Of a stretch of 61,284 bases of DNA, positions 1 to 8,734 are shown in pieces (the first letter of the stretch is position 1; each line of letters opens with the position of its first letter). Source of the DNA: Gemmatimonas sp. (GTDB taxonomy: Bacteria > Gemmatimonadota > Gemmatimonadetes > Gemmatimonadales > Gemmatimonadaceae); assembly GCA_013822425.1 (NCBI GenBank), contig PNKL01000014.1, positions 1 through 61,284 on the forward strand, read 5' to 3'. The notes below the pieces were generated by a model, which saw only the letters and a program-made list of their open reading frames with translations, had not been told where the DNA came from and did no database searches. The position numbers and the translations under genes are program-made.

Positions 1-7
1 CCCGCCA

Positions 8-1189
8 GTGCGATATACGAAGAGCATGCGCAATGCACCGGCGAACACTCTGGCGCCAGCAATCTTCGACGGCGAGAAGAAGCTGCGGGGCGCGAAGAGC
101 ATTCTCAAAGGACTGCCGCCCCTTCCGTCCGATGTGGCCACGCGCACCGTCGAGGAACTCTCGCAGAGCGTGGAGACCATGGCACGCTCCGATGTTATGA
201 AGCACTGGCTCGACGTGATGCGGCGTTTCCACGCGTACAGCCTATCCAACCAACTTCTGATCAGTCTAGCTGCTCCGCACGCGGACCGCGTAGCATCGCG
301 GACCACATGGAAGTCGCTGGGTCGTACGCCGAATCCGAATGCCACGCCCATCTGGATTTGGGCCCCGATGCGCGTCACAAAGTCCGACGCTGCGGTGGAG
401 CGGGTCACGAGCGAGGAGACCGCTGGCGAAGTCGTGACCACACTGGAGCTGACAGCGAAGCGCGCGGGACGCCCGCGATTCATACCCGTGCGGGTGTACG
501 ATATCGCGGAGACGTCCGGTCGTGACATCGACATCAGCTTGGCCCGGAGCGTGACCGGAGACTTTGAGGCGGTCATCGAACGCACGGTCGCAGCGGCACA
601 GGCTGCTGGCATCGACGTGACGTTCGGGTCGACGTTCTCCGCAAGCATGAAGGGGTACTCCGCCGGTGGTGTGGTCCGCGTGAAAGAGCAGGGCGAGGCA
701 CGCGGCAATCAGGCGAGTGTCCTGATGCACGAGCTGGCGCATGAAGTGCTGCACCAGACCCCGGATGCCCGCGCTGCGCGCGACGGATCCTTCGATGGCA
801 AACGTGCGCGCGAGGTCGAGGCCGAGTGTGTGTCGGCGGCGGTGATGCGTGGCCTGGCAGAGTCGGGGCTGATCGATCCCGAGGCGGCGGCGATCGCGCT
901 CGACAACGCCGCACGCTACCTCGCCACCTACCGGGTCCACGCCGGTCACCTGCAGGCGTCGATGGACCGTATTCGCAAGGGCTACCTGGCCGTGGCCACA
1001 ATGGCCGGGCTTATCACGCCGGTGCAGAACGTGGCGGAGCAGATGGCCGAGGAGCGCACGCGCGCCGCCGCACTGGCGGAGACCCTCCGCGAGGAGCCTG
1101 GGCTGGCCGTGTCCGAGCCCATCGTGGCGCCAGCCATGGTCACGGGTGCCGAATCGACGTCCGAGCGCTACACGACGAGGGGGCGGTGA
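8..1189 (+). CDS. ArdC-like antirestriction protein with zinc-protease motif
   Basis: Resembles the ArdC family, which protects incoming plasmid DNA during conjugation and couples an N-terminal ssDNA-binding-type domain to a metallopeptidase-type domain. From GTG at 8 (393 aa), an N-terminal region of about 125 aa includes RFHAYSLSNQLLI near 73-85. The zinc motif is HELAH at 241-245, with candidate third-ligand glutamates at about 271-273 (REVEAE). The start is uncertain: GTG 8 and ATG 26 are possible, and the frame is open to the window edge, so the gene could begin outside. The next gene overlaps its stop (GTGA), suggesting co-translation. The N-terminus lacks the usual ArdC opening, so the family call is by overall architecture. 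Confidence 0.75.
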   Translation: MRYTKSMRNAPANTLAPAIFDGEKKLRGAKSILKGLPPLPSDVATRTVEELSQSVETMARSDVMKHWLDVMRRFHAYSLSNQLLISLAAPHADRVASRTTWKSLGRTPNPNATPIWIWAPMRVTKSDAAVERVTSEETAGEVVTTLELTAKRAGRPRFIPVRVYDIAETSGRDIDISLARSVTGDFEAVIERTVAAAQAAGIDVTFGSTFSASMKGYSAGGVVRVKEQGEARGNQASVLMHELAHEVLHQTPDARAARDGSFDGKRAREVEAECVSAAVMRGLAESGLIDPEAAAIALDNAARYLATYRVHAGHLQASMDRIRKGYLAVATMAGLITPVQNVAEQMAEERTRAAALAETLREEPGLAVSEPIVAPAMVTGAESTSERYTTRGR

Positions 1190-1488
1190 CGTTCGCGCTG
1201 ATCATGCGGGCGGTGGCGACGCATATCCCAGTGGACGACCTGGGCGTCCTGCCGGCATCCGCGGAGATCGAGTCCGGCACGTACTGGGGCCGTGCTGATG
1301 ATCCGGATCCGACATCAACCTTGCGGCGTCGGCTTTCGCGCCTCCAGGGCCTTGAGCGGATCGCTTGCGCGACCGCGACCTTCGGCCGTCCGTGGGAGGA
1401 CCGGCTGCAGGATGTCGTCATCAAGGTGCCAGCGAGCGCGGTCCTTGAGTTGGACGCCTCGAAATGGGAGGCCGTGCCGGCCGCGTAG
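1186..1488 (+). CDS. Small protein of unknown function translationally coupled to ArdC-like gene
   Basis: 100-aa frame starting at a GTG that overlaps the stop of the ArdC-like gene (GTGA); an alternative ATG lies at 1204. No signal peptide, membrane segment or domain that I recognise. The central part is basic (LRRRLSRLQGL) and the C-terminus has VVIKVPASAVLELDASKW, which looks like ordinary folded protein. The overlap suggests the product works with, or is stoichiometric to, the antirestriction protein. The function is unknown. Confidence 0.55.
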   Translation: MTFALIMRAVATHIPVDDLGVLPASAEIESGTYWGRADDPDPTSTLRRRLSRLQGLERIACATATFGRPWEDRLQDVVIKVPASAVLELDASKWEAVPAA

Positions 1489-1538
1489 GTGGTCCTGCCC
1501 TACCGGCGCGCTGTGACGGTTCGCGCTGGCGGGCCGTC

Positions 1539-1544
1539 TACTGT
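1539..1544 (+). promoter_or_regulatory. -10-like box TACTGT, 5 nt before the integrase start
   Basis: TACTGT ends five bases before ATG 1550. It belongs to a recurring TAnnCT-like box placed 5-7 nt before start codons in this window, the geometry expected for leaderless transcripts. This copy is weak because the fifth base is G. Confidence 0.3.
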
Positions 1545-1549
1545 TTGCA

Positions 1550-2815
1550 ATGGCCTTCCCTTTCGAGCAGACCACACCGTACCTCGGGGTCGACGGCCAG
1601 CCGGCCTCGACGAGGTTGCGCCACGAACGCGTCTTGGAGGAATGGGGCCTGTATTTGGCCCGGCGCCGCATGAGCGCCGAGACGCTCCGCGCCTATCTGC
1701 AGGTGGCGAGCGCCGTCTGCGCGCGACTGGATGTCCGTCACCTGTTCGTCTTCGACGTGCGACGCGCCCAATGGGCTGAGATGGAAGACGCCGTGTTGTT
1801 TCCGTCGCGCGCCAGCACGGATGGGCGCCGTCTGGCTTGGGCCGCGGCGACGCGCAAGAAGAACCTTGCGGCGATGAGCGCCCTGTTCGGCTGGTGGATC
1901 GAGATCGGAGAACACGATCTCCGGAATCCCTTCCGCCAGGTCACCCGCGAGCGTGCGAGCGTGGAGCCGCTGGCGCGCACGCTGACGCCAGACGAGATCG
2001 CGAAGTTCTTCCGGTTCCTCGAATCGCGCGTGACCGGCATGTCGGACGACAACACCGCCGGCTACGAGGCGTTGATGGATCTGCTCGTCTTCTCGCTCGG
2101 CTACGCGCTGGCGCTGCGTGTGTCGGACGTCGTTGGCATGGTTGCCTCGAAAGTGCAGATGCCGACGGGGCGCCCGTGGCATGTCTTCGCCTGCGGCAAG
2201 GGCCAGCGACCCGGCGAATGGACGTCGTTCGTGGTGCCAGAGGCGTTGCAGCCCCTCTTGGCACGCTGGATGCAGGTGCGGCCGCCGGTGCGGCGTGTGC
2301 CGGCGCGGCGTCCGATGACCGCCGGGGTCCGGGTACGGTTCGGCACGGCGTTCGCCATGGCGGAGGCCGTCCCGACGCGCGCTGTGGTATGGACACCGCA
2401 CGACGCGCTGTGGGTCGTGCCGAGCACTGGCGTGGCGCTGTCGGAACGCACCATCAACCGCCGAACGAAGGCGCTTGCGCTCGCGGCGGGCCTGCCACCG
2501 GCGCGCGCGGCCCTCGTCTCCAGCCACTGGTTCCGCCATTCGCGGGGACAGGATCTCGCGGAGGCGGGCGTGCACCAGCGCGTCATCATGGAGCTCATGC
2601 GCCACTCCTCGACGGCGATCACGGACGTCTATGTCGGCGTGGAAAGCGGGACAGTCGAGGCGCTGCAGCGGGACGCCATCGTGCCCGGGCTCAACGTCCA
2701 GCCCGCCGCAGAGCCTAGTCTGGGATATGCGCCGGACACTCGCGATCCTTCTCTGCTGCAGCGTGAGCGTGTTCCCGGCACGCGCGCAGCACACGGGCAC
2801 GCTCGAACAGCGTGA
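1550..2815 (+). CDS. Tyrosine recombinase/integrase (XerC/D-like)
   Basis: 421-aa site-specific recombinase that would catalyse integration/excision or multimer resolution by a covalent 3'-phosphotyrosine intermediate. The N-terminal half (about 25-135) fits a SAM-like core-binding domain. The catalytic set is complete: Arg190 (ALALRVSD), Lys217 (CGKGQ), His326 and Arg329 (SHWFRH), His352 (LMRHSS) and nucleophile Tyr361 (DVYVGV). ATG 1550 has a -10-like box directly upstream and no clear Shine-Dalgarno. The last 89 bp overlap the start of the next, exported protein in another frame, so the C-terminal tail after about residue 385 may be dispensable. No excisionase or att repeats were found nearby. 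Confidence 0.9.
   Translation: MAFPFEQTTPYLGVDGQPASTRLRHERVLEEWGLYLARRRMSAETLRAYLQVASAVCARLDVRHLFVFDVRRAQWAEMEDAVLFPSRASTDGRRLAWAAATRKKNLAAMSALFGWWIEIGEHDLRNPFRQVTRERASVEPLARTLTPDEIAKFFRFLESRVTGMSDDNTAGYEALMDLLVFSLGYALALRVSDVVGMVASKVQMPTGRPWHVFACGKGQRPGEWTSFVVPEALQPLLARWMQVRPPVRRVPARRPMTAGVRVRFGTAFAMAEAVPTRAVVWTPHDALWVVPSTGVALSERTINRRTKALALAAGLPPARAALVSSHWFRHSRGQDLAEAGVHQRVIMELMRHSSTAITDVYVGVESGTVEALQRDAIVPGLNVQPAAEPSLGYAPDTRDPSLLQRERVPGTRAAHGHARTA
2716..2721 (+). promoter_or_regulatory. -10-like box TAGTCT inside the integrase gene
   Basis: TAGTCT ends five bases before ATG 2727, inside the 3' end of the recombinase gene. It supports independent, possibly leaderless, transcription of the downstream exported protein and supports the choice of that start. 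Confidence 0.4.
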
Positions 2816-4073
2816 CATCATCCTGCGCCTGCTGGAAGGGCGCAGCTTCTCCGTCATCTGCAGCGCGAATCGCTATGGGGGCGATGATCCCGCGACGGGT
2901 GCGCCACCGCCGGGTCTCACGATCGGTTTCAACGGGAAGTCTGGGGAGTGGTACGATCCACCGGAAATCCATTTCGGGGTGAACGTCGGCCTGTTCGGGA
3001 CCGACTACCAGATCGAAGAGGCCCAGGCGGAAGCGCAGATCCGCTTCGTTGAGGCGCCCGTCTTCCGCATGGCGTGGACCGAGGATAACCGATTCTCCCG
3101 TCGATTGACGCTCGGCGGCGTGAAGCGGAGTCGGCCGGCGGGCACGTCGACCGATGGCATCCTCGAGCTCGGTCTGGGAGCAGACGGATTGCTCAGCACG
3201 CCGATCGTGAAGTACGCGACCAATGTCGGATCCAACGGCGATCGCGAACTCTACTTCAACGCGAATCCGAAGTACGGCGTGTACGTATGGCACTATGAGT
3301 TTGTAGGTTGGCTCGCGCCCGGTCCGGATCAGTGGTCGCCGAATCTGCGGGGCGAATGGCGCACCATCGTGTGGACATCGCACACGATGCAGACCGCGGA
3401 CACGCTGCGCGCCGAGGTTGAGCTCTCAACCGGCGGATTGGACTCGCTCGGGAAGGAAGAGGCAAAGAAGCTCTTTGCCGCCGTTCGGAAACTTGACGGC
3501 GGCACTTGGAAATGGGCGGTCGACGCGGTGGAGTTTCCCGATGGCAGCCCGCCGGCGAGCCTGCACTATCAGACCGTCGTGGCGAGGTATGGGACGTACC
3601 CGGGTGGCGTGGCGTACGGGGAGCCGCCTGCGGTGCTTGGCCCGGATCACGCCGGCGACAACGCGCGTTCGATGTGCGAAGCGCTCAATGGCGGGCGCTC
3701 CTGCGCGGCCGGGGACGCCGACGTGTTTCGCCTGCCAGCGCCCGGTGAGGAGCGCGCGGTGCTCGACTACAGCGGCCGCTATGCGGCGGCCAAGCACCGC
3801 GGTTACCTCCCCACGGCGTGTTCCGGCGGCTGGTTTGGCGGCGGCGTGCCGCCGCCGCCGTCTTCAACGTCCGGACGCGCGCCGAACGGCGGTGCGATTG
3901 GTGACAGCGTGAACACCCTGAAGGTCGCGGAGAAGCCAACCGCCGATCTGCCAGCGGACCGGTTGCGCATGCTCCGGGCGTGGTGGGCGAAAAACTGCCC
4001 GGACCAGCCGCTGCCCGAGCGCGTACCATCGTCGGGCTTTCGCTGCGACCTGCCGACGCGGAAGCCGGACTAG
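2727..4073 (+). CDS. Exported protein of unknown function
   Basis: 448 aa. ATG 2727 gives a clean Sec signal peptide (MRRTLAILLCCSVSVFPARA, cleavage before QH). The longer upstream frame is the antisense-like arginine-rich shadow of the integrase and was discarded. The mature part is acidic, rich in Gly, Pro and aromatic residues, with several cysteines (CEALNGGRSC, NCPDQP, FRCDLP) that could form disulfides in the periplasm. No domain is recognised. It begins inside the integrase gene and is followed by a 262-bp gap. The host-like exported style suggests an envelope role, but the function is unknown. Confidence 0.75.
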   Translation: MRRTLAILLCCSVSVFPARAQHTGTLEQRDIILRLLEGRSFSVICSANRYGGDDPATGAPPPGLTIGFNGKSGEWYDPPEIHFGVNVGLFGTDYQIEEAQAEAQIRFVEAPVFRMAWTEDNRFSRRLTLGGVKRSRPAGTSTDGILELGLGADGLLSTPIVKYATNVGSNGDRELYFNANPKYGVYVWHYEFVGWLAPGPDQWSPNLRGEWRTIVWTSHTMQTADTLRAEVELSTGGLDSLGKEEAKKLFAAVRKLDGGTWKWAVDAVEFPDGSPPASLHYQTVVARYGTYPGGVAYGEPPAVLGPDHAGDNARSMCEALNGGRSCAAGDADVFRLPAPGEERAVLDYSGRYAAAKHRGYLPTACSGGWFGGGVPPPPSSTSGRAPNGGAIGDSVNTLKVAEKPTADLPADRLRMLRAWWAKNCPDQPLPERVPSSGFRCDLPTRKPD

Positions 4074-4195
4074 TGGAGCGCTGACGCGCCTCGTCCGAAG
4101 CGGGCAGTGCTCAGCCAGGTGGCACGAGAGCGATCGCATTGCGTCCAGCGTGCGCTCCACGCCCTAATCGAGGTCACCTTCGAAACCTAGGTGTT

Positions 4196-4217
4196 GGAGT
4201 GCTTCGTGTAACACTCC
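4196..4217 (+). other. Small inverted repeat in the 4074-4335 gap
   Basis: GGAGTG (4196-4201) and CACTCC (4212-4217) form a 6-bp stem with a 10-nt loop and no T-tract. It may be a weak terminator of the exported-protein gene. I see nothing else in the gap except the promoter box at 4310. Confidence 0.3.
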
Positions 4218-4309
4218 GCGCTGGCTACGCGTGCCTTCCCGCCAAGCCGGCAGCGTTGCCGTGGCGCAGCGCATTGAGCGGGCCGTGTGCGGTGGCCGTT
4301 GGGCTCCCC

Positions 4310-4315
4310 TACCCT
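4310..4315 (+). promoter_or_regulatory. -10-like box TACCCT before the 389-aa gene
   Basis: TACCCT lies 20 nt before ATG 4336 and is followed by the Shine-Dalgarno AGGAG (4327-4331). No clear -35 was identified. Confidence 0.45.
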
Positions 4316-4335
4316 GTCGGGCAACAGGAGAGCCC

Positions 4336-5505
4336 ATGCTACTGCGCTTCCATGACGAACCGCTCACGAGTGCGCGTTTCCGCGCCATGCTTGCCCTCTT
4401 CCCCCGCGCCCAGGTCCACATCGACCTGTCAACGCTGGGGACCTATCAACTCGTCCGCGCCGAAGTCCGGCGCTGGCCGGACGATCCGGCAGGTGGTGTC
4501 GCCTACGCCTCGTCCGTCTTCGCGCCAGTGCACGTCGCGCAGGTCCTGACGACGAACTGGGCACAGGCTGTGCGGGACGTGCAGGCGGCGGCCATCGACC
4601 GAGCGATCCAGAATCTCCCGGTGCCGAGCGCACACGCAGAATCCGTGAGCCCGACGGAAGTCGTGAAGACGGAGCGGGCCGCGTGGGCGTGGCTGCTCGA
4701 AGCCGTTGCGAAACAGCGCGAGTGGGCGGACGGACGTCAGGCGCTGCTCCGGTACCTGGTCAAGGAGATTGGCTTGACCGACGTGCAGCAGGGCGCAGCG
4801 AAGCAGGCGATTGAACGGGAGAAGCCAGACGCGGCTCTCCTCAATGCGCTCATCTGTACGCTCGCCGAGCGTGCCTCGGTGCAGGGCAAACTGGTGGACC
4901 TTCCGCGGCTGCTCAGCCAGCACTCCCGTGAGGCGGTGGCCGACCTCGAGCTGCCGGCGCCAGTGGTGACCGTGGAGCTGAAGCGCCGGTTCTTCGAGGC
5001 GCATCCGGAAGGCTCAATCCAGGCCACGGTCCGACCGTACGGTGACGCGACGGCGTTGGGTACGGTCTCCCGGAAGTTCGAGGCGTTCGTGACCTTCTAC
5101 ACGTCGCCGGACGCGCTGCCGACGCGCGTGGGCTTCGAGTTCACCACCGTGGGTCAGGCGCCGTCACTCCGCAATTTGGCGCCGATCGAGACCACGGAGA
5201 CGCTGGCCATTCGCAACGGGCTGATGGCCCTGGGGTTCCGAGCGGACGGGAGGAACCTCCCGGTGCTTGCTCGGGAGCCGGAAGTATCGACGGCGTACCT
5301 GAAGGTCCTGTATGGGGAGTTCGCGAAGCACAACGATGCGGTCGGGGCGGACCTGCTCGAGCGGCGGGTGGCCCGTTACGGGCTGACGCCGTGGCAGGCA
5401 GAGGCGGTTCGGGTTGCCCTAGGGCATGGACCAGTTGGCGAGGGCGTCGGACGCGTGATCCAGCAGGCGTCGGCACCCGCGACCGATTCCGAGGCCGCGG
5501 CCTAA
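4336..5505 (+). CDS. Cytoplasmic protein of unknown function
   Basis: 389 aa. ATG 4336 was chosen because AGGAG sits five bases upstream with a TACCCT box before it; the frame runs further upstream from 4231 but without these signals. No signal peptide or membrane segments. The N-terminal third (VHIDLSTLGTYQLVRAEV) looks beta-rich, the middle is helical and charged, and the C-terminus (YGLTPWQAEAVRVALG) is helical. No domain is recognised. It sits between two exported-protein genes and may be an accessory factor of the element. Confidence 0.7.
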   Translation: MLLRFHDEPLTSARFRAMLALFPRAQVHIDLSTLGTYQLVRAEVRRWPDDPAGGVAYASSVFAPVHVAQVLTTNWAQAVRDVQAAAIDRAIQNLPVPSAHAESVSPTEVVKTERAAWAWLLEAVAKQREWADGRQALLRYLVKEIGLTDVQQGAAKQAIEREKPDAALLNALICTLAERASVQGKLVDLPRLLSQHSREAVADLELPAPVVTVELKRRFFEAHPEGSIQATVRPYGDATALGTVSRKFEAFVTFYTSPDALPTRVGFEFTTVGQAPSLRNLAPIETTETLAIRNGLMALGFRADGRNLPVLAREPEVSTAYLKVLYGEFAKHNDAVGADLLERRVARYGLTPWQAEAVRVALGHGPVGEGVGRVIQQASAPATDSEAAA

Positions 5506-5508
5506 CCT
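5503..5508 (+). promoter_or_regulatory. Leaderless-type -10 box TAACCT
   Basis: TAACCT contains the stop codon of the preceding gene and ends six bases before ATG 5515. Same geometry as the other TAnnCT boxes abutting start codons. Confidence 0.4.
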
Positions 5509-5514
5509 ACCGCC

Positions 5515-6558
5515 ATGCACATGGGTCTCCATCGCTTCGTCTGGTTGGCATGGGCGTCGACGCTGAGTGCGCAAGCGCCTGCCGGTAGAGGCATCCTAAC
5601 GGCGGACCTTCTGACACCCATCGCGTCCGACACCACGCTCGCACACGTCTGGCGCGGCGCGACCGTGGCGGTACTCGTCGTGCCGGTGCAGGTCGCGAGT
5701 AAGCGCCCCAATCTGATACGTGCCCTGCCGTCCATCGATGTGGTGCAGCCGGCGTGGCGTGCCGCAGTGCGCGCGGCAAGCTACGGCCTCACGGACGTCG
5801 CGGTCGGGCGTACACCGACCCTGCGTTCGCGGCATGATCGCCCAGGGGCGCTGGCCCTCGCGGCCGTGCAGGGCGCAGACAGTACCACGGACCTGGCGCG
5901 ATATGCAGATCCAGCGGGACGGGTACGCAGCCTCGTGGTGGCGGTTGCTGGCAGTGGCGTTGTCGCGGCCATTACGTCGGTCCCTATGCGGTTCGTGGCG
6001 CGGTACGCCAGTCGTCGCGTGCTCGTCGAGACGGTGACGCTGGTTCCAGTGGCGACCGTAGCGGATCTGTCCTCGGTCCTGACCTCGTGGGCGGTGCTCG
6101 CGCCCGCGATGGGGGTGCCAAGCCAGCATGTTCTTCGTTACAGCGATGGTCGGATGGCGTGGAGTCCAGAAGTGCGCGCACGCCTCGGCTGGTTGGATCA
6201 GCTCGCGGACGTTTTGGTGACGACCGAGATTCAGTTCGAGGCGCGCGACGGTCCGGTTGGCATTCGCGTTCCAATCCCGGATGATTCGCTTGGGGGTCGC
6301 GTCGTGGTGGAGTCGGCGCCCGACACGACCCTGCGGATTCGACGGTATGCACTCGGTACTGCGCGTGCGCCCGGGCGATGCTGGATGGACTCGACGGTCG
6401 CGAGAGGCGCTTCGGTGCTCTTTCCGTTGCGTGGTCGCGCCGACCGCCTCGTGGCGATTGCGTGGGACAGCACTACCGCGCATGTGCAGGTTGCATTGTC
6501 GTCGGTCGGTGCCGATCGCGTGCGCGCACAGCGCGCCTGGGCGCGCGTATGGCCGTGA
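5515..6558 (+). CDS. Exported or membrane-associated protein of unknown function
   Basis: 347 aa. The N-terminus (MHMGLHRFVWLAWASTLSAQ, then APAGRG) is a short signal peptide with the A-Q cleavage style seen throughout the window; Met3 (5521) is an alternative start. A hydrophobic stretch near 137-160 (RSLVVAVAGSGVVAAITSVP) and a second around 172-200 could be membrane-associated. No family is recognised. The stop overlaps the helicase start (TGATG), so both are probably on one mRNA, which is an odd pairing of an envelope protein with a helicase. Confidence 0.65.
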   Translation: MHMGLHRFVWLAWASTLSAQAPAGRGILTADLLTPIASDTTLAHVWRGATVAVLVVPVQVASKRPNLIRALPSIDVVQPAWRAAVRAASYGLTDVAVGRTPTLRSRHDRPGALALAAVQGADSTTDLARYADPAGRVRSLVVAVAGSGVVAAITSVPMRFVARYASRRVLVETVTLVPVATVADLSSVLTSWAVLAPAMGVPSQHVLRYSDGRMAWSPEVRARLGWLDQLADVLVTTEIQFEARDGPVGIRVPIPDDSLGGRVVVESAPDTTLRIRRYALGTARAPGRCWMDSTVARGASVLFPLRGRADRLVAIAWDSTTAHVQVALSSVGADRVRAQRAWARVWP

Positions 6559-8639
6559 TGACCCAGCCGGAAGTCGTGTTTCCTGCGTCGGACGCTTGGC
6601 GCCGTTACGTGGACAGCCTGACCCCGGAGCAGCGCGCGGCCGCGACGGCGATTGCCAGCGTCACGCGCGTCATTGCGGGCGCGGGTACTGGGAAGACGCG
6701 CGTGCTCGCGGCGCGCGTGGCAGCCCTCGTCGGTTCTGGGGCGGTCCCGGCCGCGGAGATCGTCGTGGTCACCTTCACCCGCAAGGCGGCGGGGGAACTC
6801 CGCCGTCGGCTGGACGCACTCTTCCCCGCGGAAACCCTGCGGGGCCTGACCGTCACGACGTTCCACGCGCTTGGACTGCAGCTGCTACGCACGGAGGGTG
6901 GGCGCTTGGGGCTCTCGACTCGTGCGACGGTCCTCGACGCGGTCGATGCACGCCGCATGATGAAGCACGTGCTCGAGGCGGGGCATCTTCCTGCGACCGG
7001 GCGGGCGGTTGACGATCTCAGCGCGCGGATTGAAGCGGAGCGCTCCACCCTCACCACCGAGCTGTACGCGTCCGCGACGGCCGGAGAGACGTCGGTGCGC
7101 GGACTCAGCGTCTGGCGCCGCCTCGCGGGGTTCGGCGCCGCGGCGTCTGATCCATATCACCGTTACCATGCGGCACTCGAGCGCGACAAGGTCCTCGATT
7201 TCGGCTTGCTGGAGCATGCGGGGCTCGCGCTGCTCGCGACGGAGCCGGAGTTGTGCAGGTCGCTCCGTCAACAGTGGCGCCATTGGATCGTGGATGAGTT
7301 CCAGGATGTGAACACGACCCAGTTCCGGTTGCTGCAACTCCTGGTTGGTCGCAGCGGGACCCTGACGGTCGTTGGGGACGATGCACAGGCCATCTACGGG
7401 TGGCGCGGGGCGCGGCCCGATCTCTTGCGCCAACTCGAGCGCGAATACCCGGACGTCGAGACGATTACGCTCACGACGAACTTCCGGAGTGCACCGAAGA
7501 TTATTGAGGCGGCCAACGCCGTTTCGCGCCGGACGACCGCGCTGCCGCGCACGCTCGAGAGTGTGCGCGAGGAGTTGTTTCCCGTCCTGGTGTTGGATAC
7601 CCCGAGCCCTGCGGTGGAAGCGCAGGAAATCGCCCGACGGTTGGCGGTGTGGCGCGAGCAAGGCGTGATCGCCTCGTGGCGCGACGTCTTGATACTCTAT
7701 CGCCGGCACGAGCTCGCTGCGGCTGTCGAATACGCCCTGCGCACACGCGGGATTCCCTGCCGCGTTCTCGGTGGCCTCACCCATTTCGAGCGTCCGGAGG
7801 TGCGGGCTTTGCTGGGCGTGCTGCGCCTCGCGATCAATCCCCGGGATGGCGCGGCGCTGGTGCCGGCGATGGCCGTGTTCGCGACGCCGCCCTCGACGGG
7901 TACCATCAACACGGTCATCAGTGCCGCGAACGCGGCCGGCGTAGGCGTGCTCGAGGCGGCACGTGAAACGGTATCGGCGCAACTCACGTCAACGCCGCAG
8001 CGTGTGCGGTTGACGCGGGCGGTTGAGGTGTTGGAAGCCGCCATGCCGCGCGTGCAGCGCCACCCGGCCACCGGCCTGCGCTGGTTGCTGTCCGAGAGTG
8101 GCCTACGGAATCGGTGCGTGGACGCGGTGCCGGATGCGGATCCTTCGCTGCATCCGGAGATGGACGCGCGGGAACTGGCGGCACTCGTGTGGCGCCGCCA
8201 GGACCGCGTCGAGGCGCTCGATACGGTGGTGGCGTGGGCGGACGAGATCGGCGGTGGGCCGCTCAAGGTCCTCGATGCGTGCGTCGAACGCAGCATGGAC
8301 GACGATACCTTGCCCGACGACGGGCGTCTCGATGTGGTGCGGTGCATGTCAGTGCATGCGGCGAAGGGTCTTGAGGCGCCCGTGGTCGCCGTGGTCGGGT
8401 GCAACGAGCAGCACTTCCCCGCCCGGCGGCGCGACCTAGAGGCGCTGCGTGCCGACCTCACGGATCCGGAGGAGCTCCGGCTATTCTATGTGGCCGTCAC
8501 GCGCGCCCAGGTTCGGTTGATCCTGACGGCGGCGCGGGCGCGATCCAAGCCGGGCACGCGGTCCGCACCAGTCTCCACGCCGCCGTCGCGGTTTCTGTCG
8601 TATCTGCCGGACTGGGCGTACATGAGCGTGCGCGTCTAG
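6558..8639 (+). CDS. UvrD/PcrA-like superfamily 1A DNA helicase
   Basis: 693 aa from ATG 6558 (TGATG overlap with the previous stop; ATG 6549 is also possible). ATP-dependent 3'-5' DNA helicase of the UvrD/Rep/PcrA family. Motifs in order: Q motif LTPEQRAAA at 21-29, Walker A GAGTGKT at 41-47, motif Ia VTFTRKAA, motif II VDEFQD around 245-250, motif III GDDAQAIYGWRGA at 273-285, motif V-like SVHAAKGLE, and motif VI YVAVTRAQ near the C-terminus. Length is typical of the compact family members. With the nearby RecD2-like helicase it may process DNA ends or unwind DNA during transfer or replication of the element. A hairpin follows the stop. Confidence 0.92.
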   Translation: MTQPEVVFPASDAWRRYVDSLTPEQRAAATAIASVTRVIAGAGTGKTRVLAARVAALVGSGAVPAAEIVVVTFTRKAAGELRRRLDALFPAETLRGLTVTTFHALGLQLLRTEGGRLGLSTRATVLDAVDARRMMKHVLEAGHLPATGRAVDDLSARIEAERSTLTTELYASATAGETSVRGLSVWRRLAGFGAAASDPYHRYHAALERDKVLDFGLLEHAGLALLATEPELCRSLRQQWRHWIVDEFQDVNTTQFRLLQLLVGRSGTLTVVGDDAQAIYGWRGARPDLLRQLEREYPDVETITLTTNFRSAPKIIEAANAVSRRTTALPRTLESVREELFPVLVLDTPSPAVEAQEIARRLAVWREQGVIASWRDVLILYRRHELAAAVEYALRTRGIPCRVLGGLTHFERPEVRALLGVLRLAINPRDGAALVPAMAVFATPPSTGTINTVISAANAAGVGVLEAARETVSAQLTSTPQRVRLTRAVEVLEAAMPRVQRHPATGLRWLLSESGLRNRCVDAVPDADPSLHPEMDARELAALVWRRQDRVEALDTVVAWADEIGGGPLKVLDACVERSMDDDTLPDDGRLDVVRCMSVHAAKGLEAPVVAVVGCNEQHFPARRRDLEALRADLTDPEELRLFYVAVTRAQVRLILTAARARSKPGTRSAPVSTPPSRFLSYLPDWAYMSVRV

Positions 8640-8654
8640 CGCGGCGACACCTCT

Positions 8655-8690
8655 GCGCCGTGCTGTCCCGTTGGGGGGGTAGCACGGCGC
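8655..8690 (+). terminator. Strong hairpin after the helicase gene
   Basis: GCGCCGTGCT (8655-8664) pairs perfectly with AGCACGGCGC (8681-8690) across a 16-nt loop that includes a G7 run. It lies between the helicase stop and the next promoter, consistent with a transcription terminator, but it lacks a 3' T-tract. Confidence 0.5.
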
Positions 8691-8721
8691 GCCGGCCTGT
8701 GCTGACTTGTGGTTGACGCCC

Positions 8722-8727
8722 TACCCT
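8722..8727 (+). promoter_or_regulatory. Leaderless-type -10 box TACCCT
   Basis: TACCCT ends seven bases before ATG 8735. GCTGAC (8701-8706) or TTGACG (8713-8718) could be part of an upstream element, but neither has standard spacing. Confidence 0.5.
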
Positions 8728-8734
8728 ACCGAGT

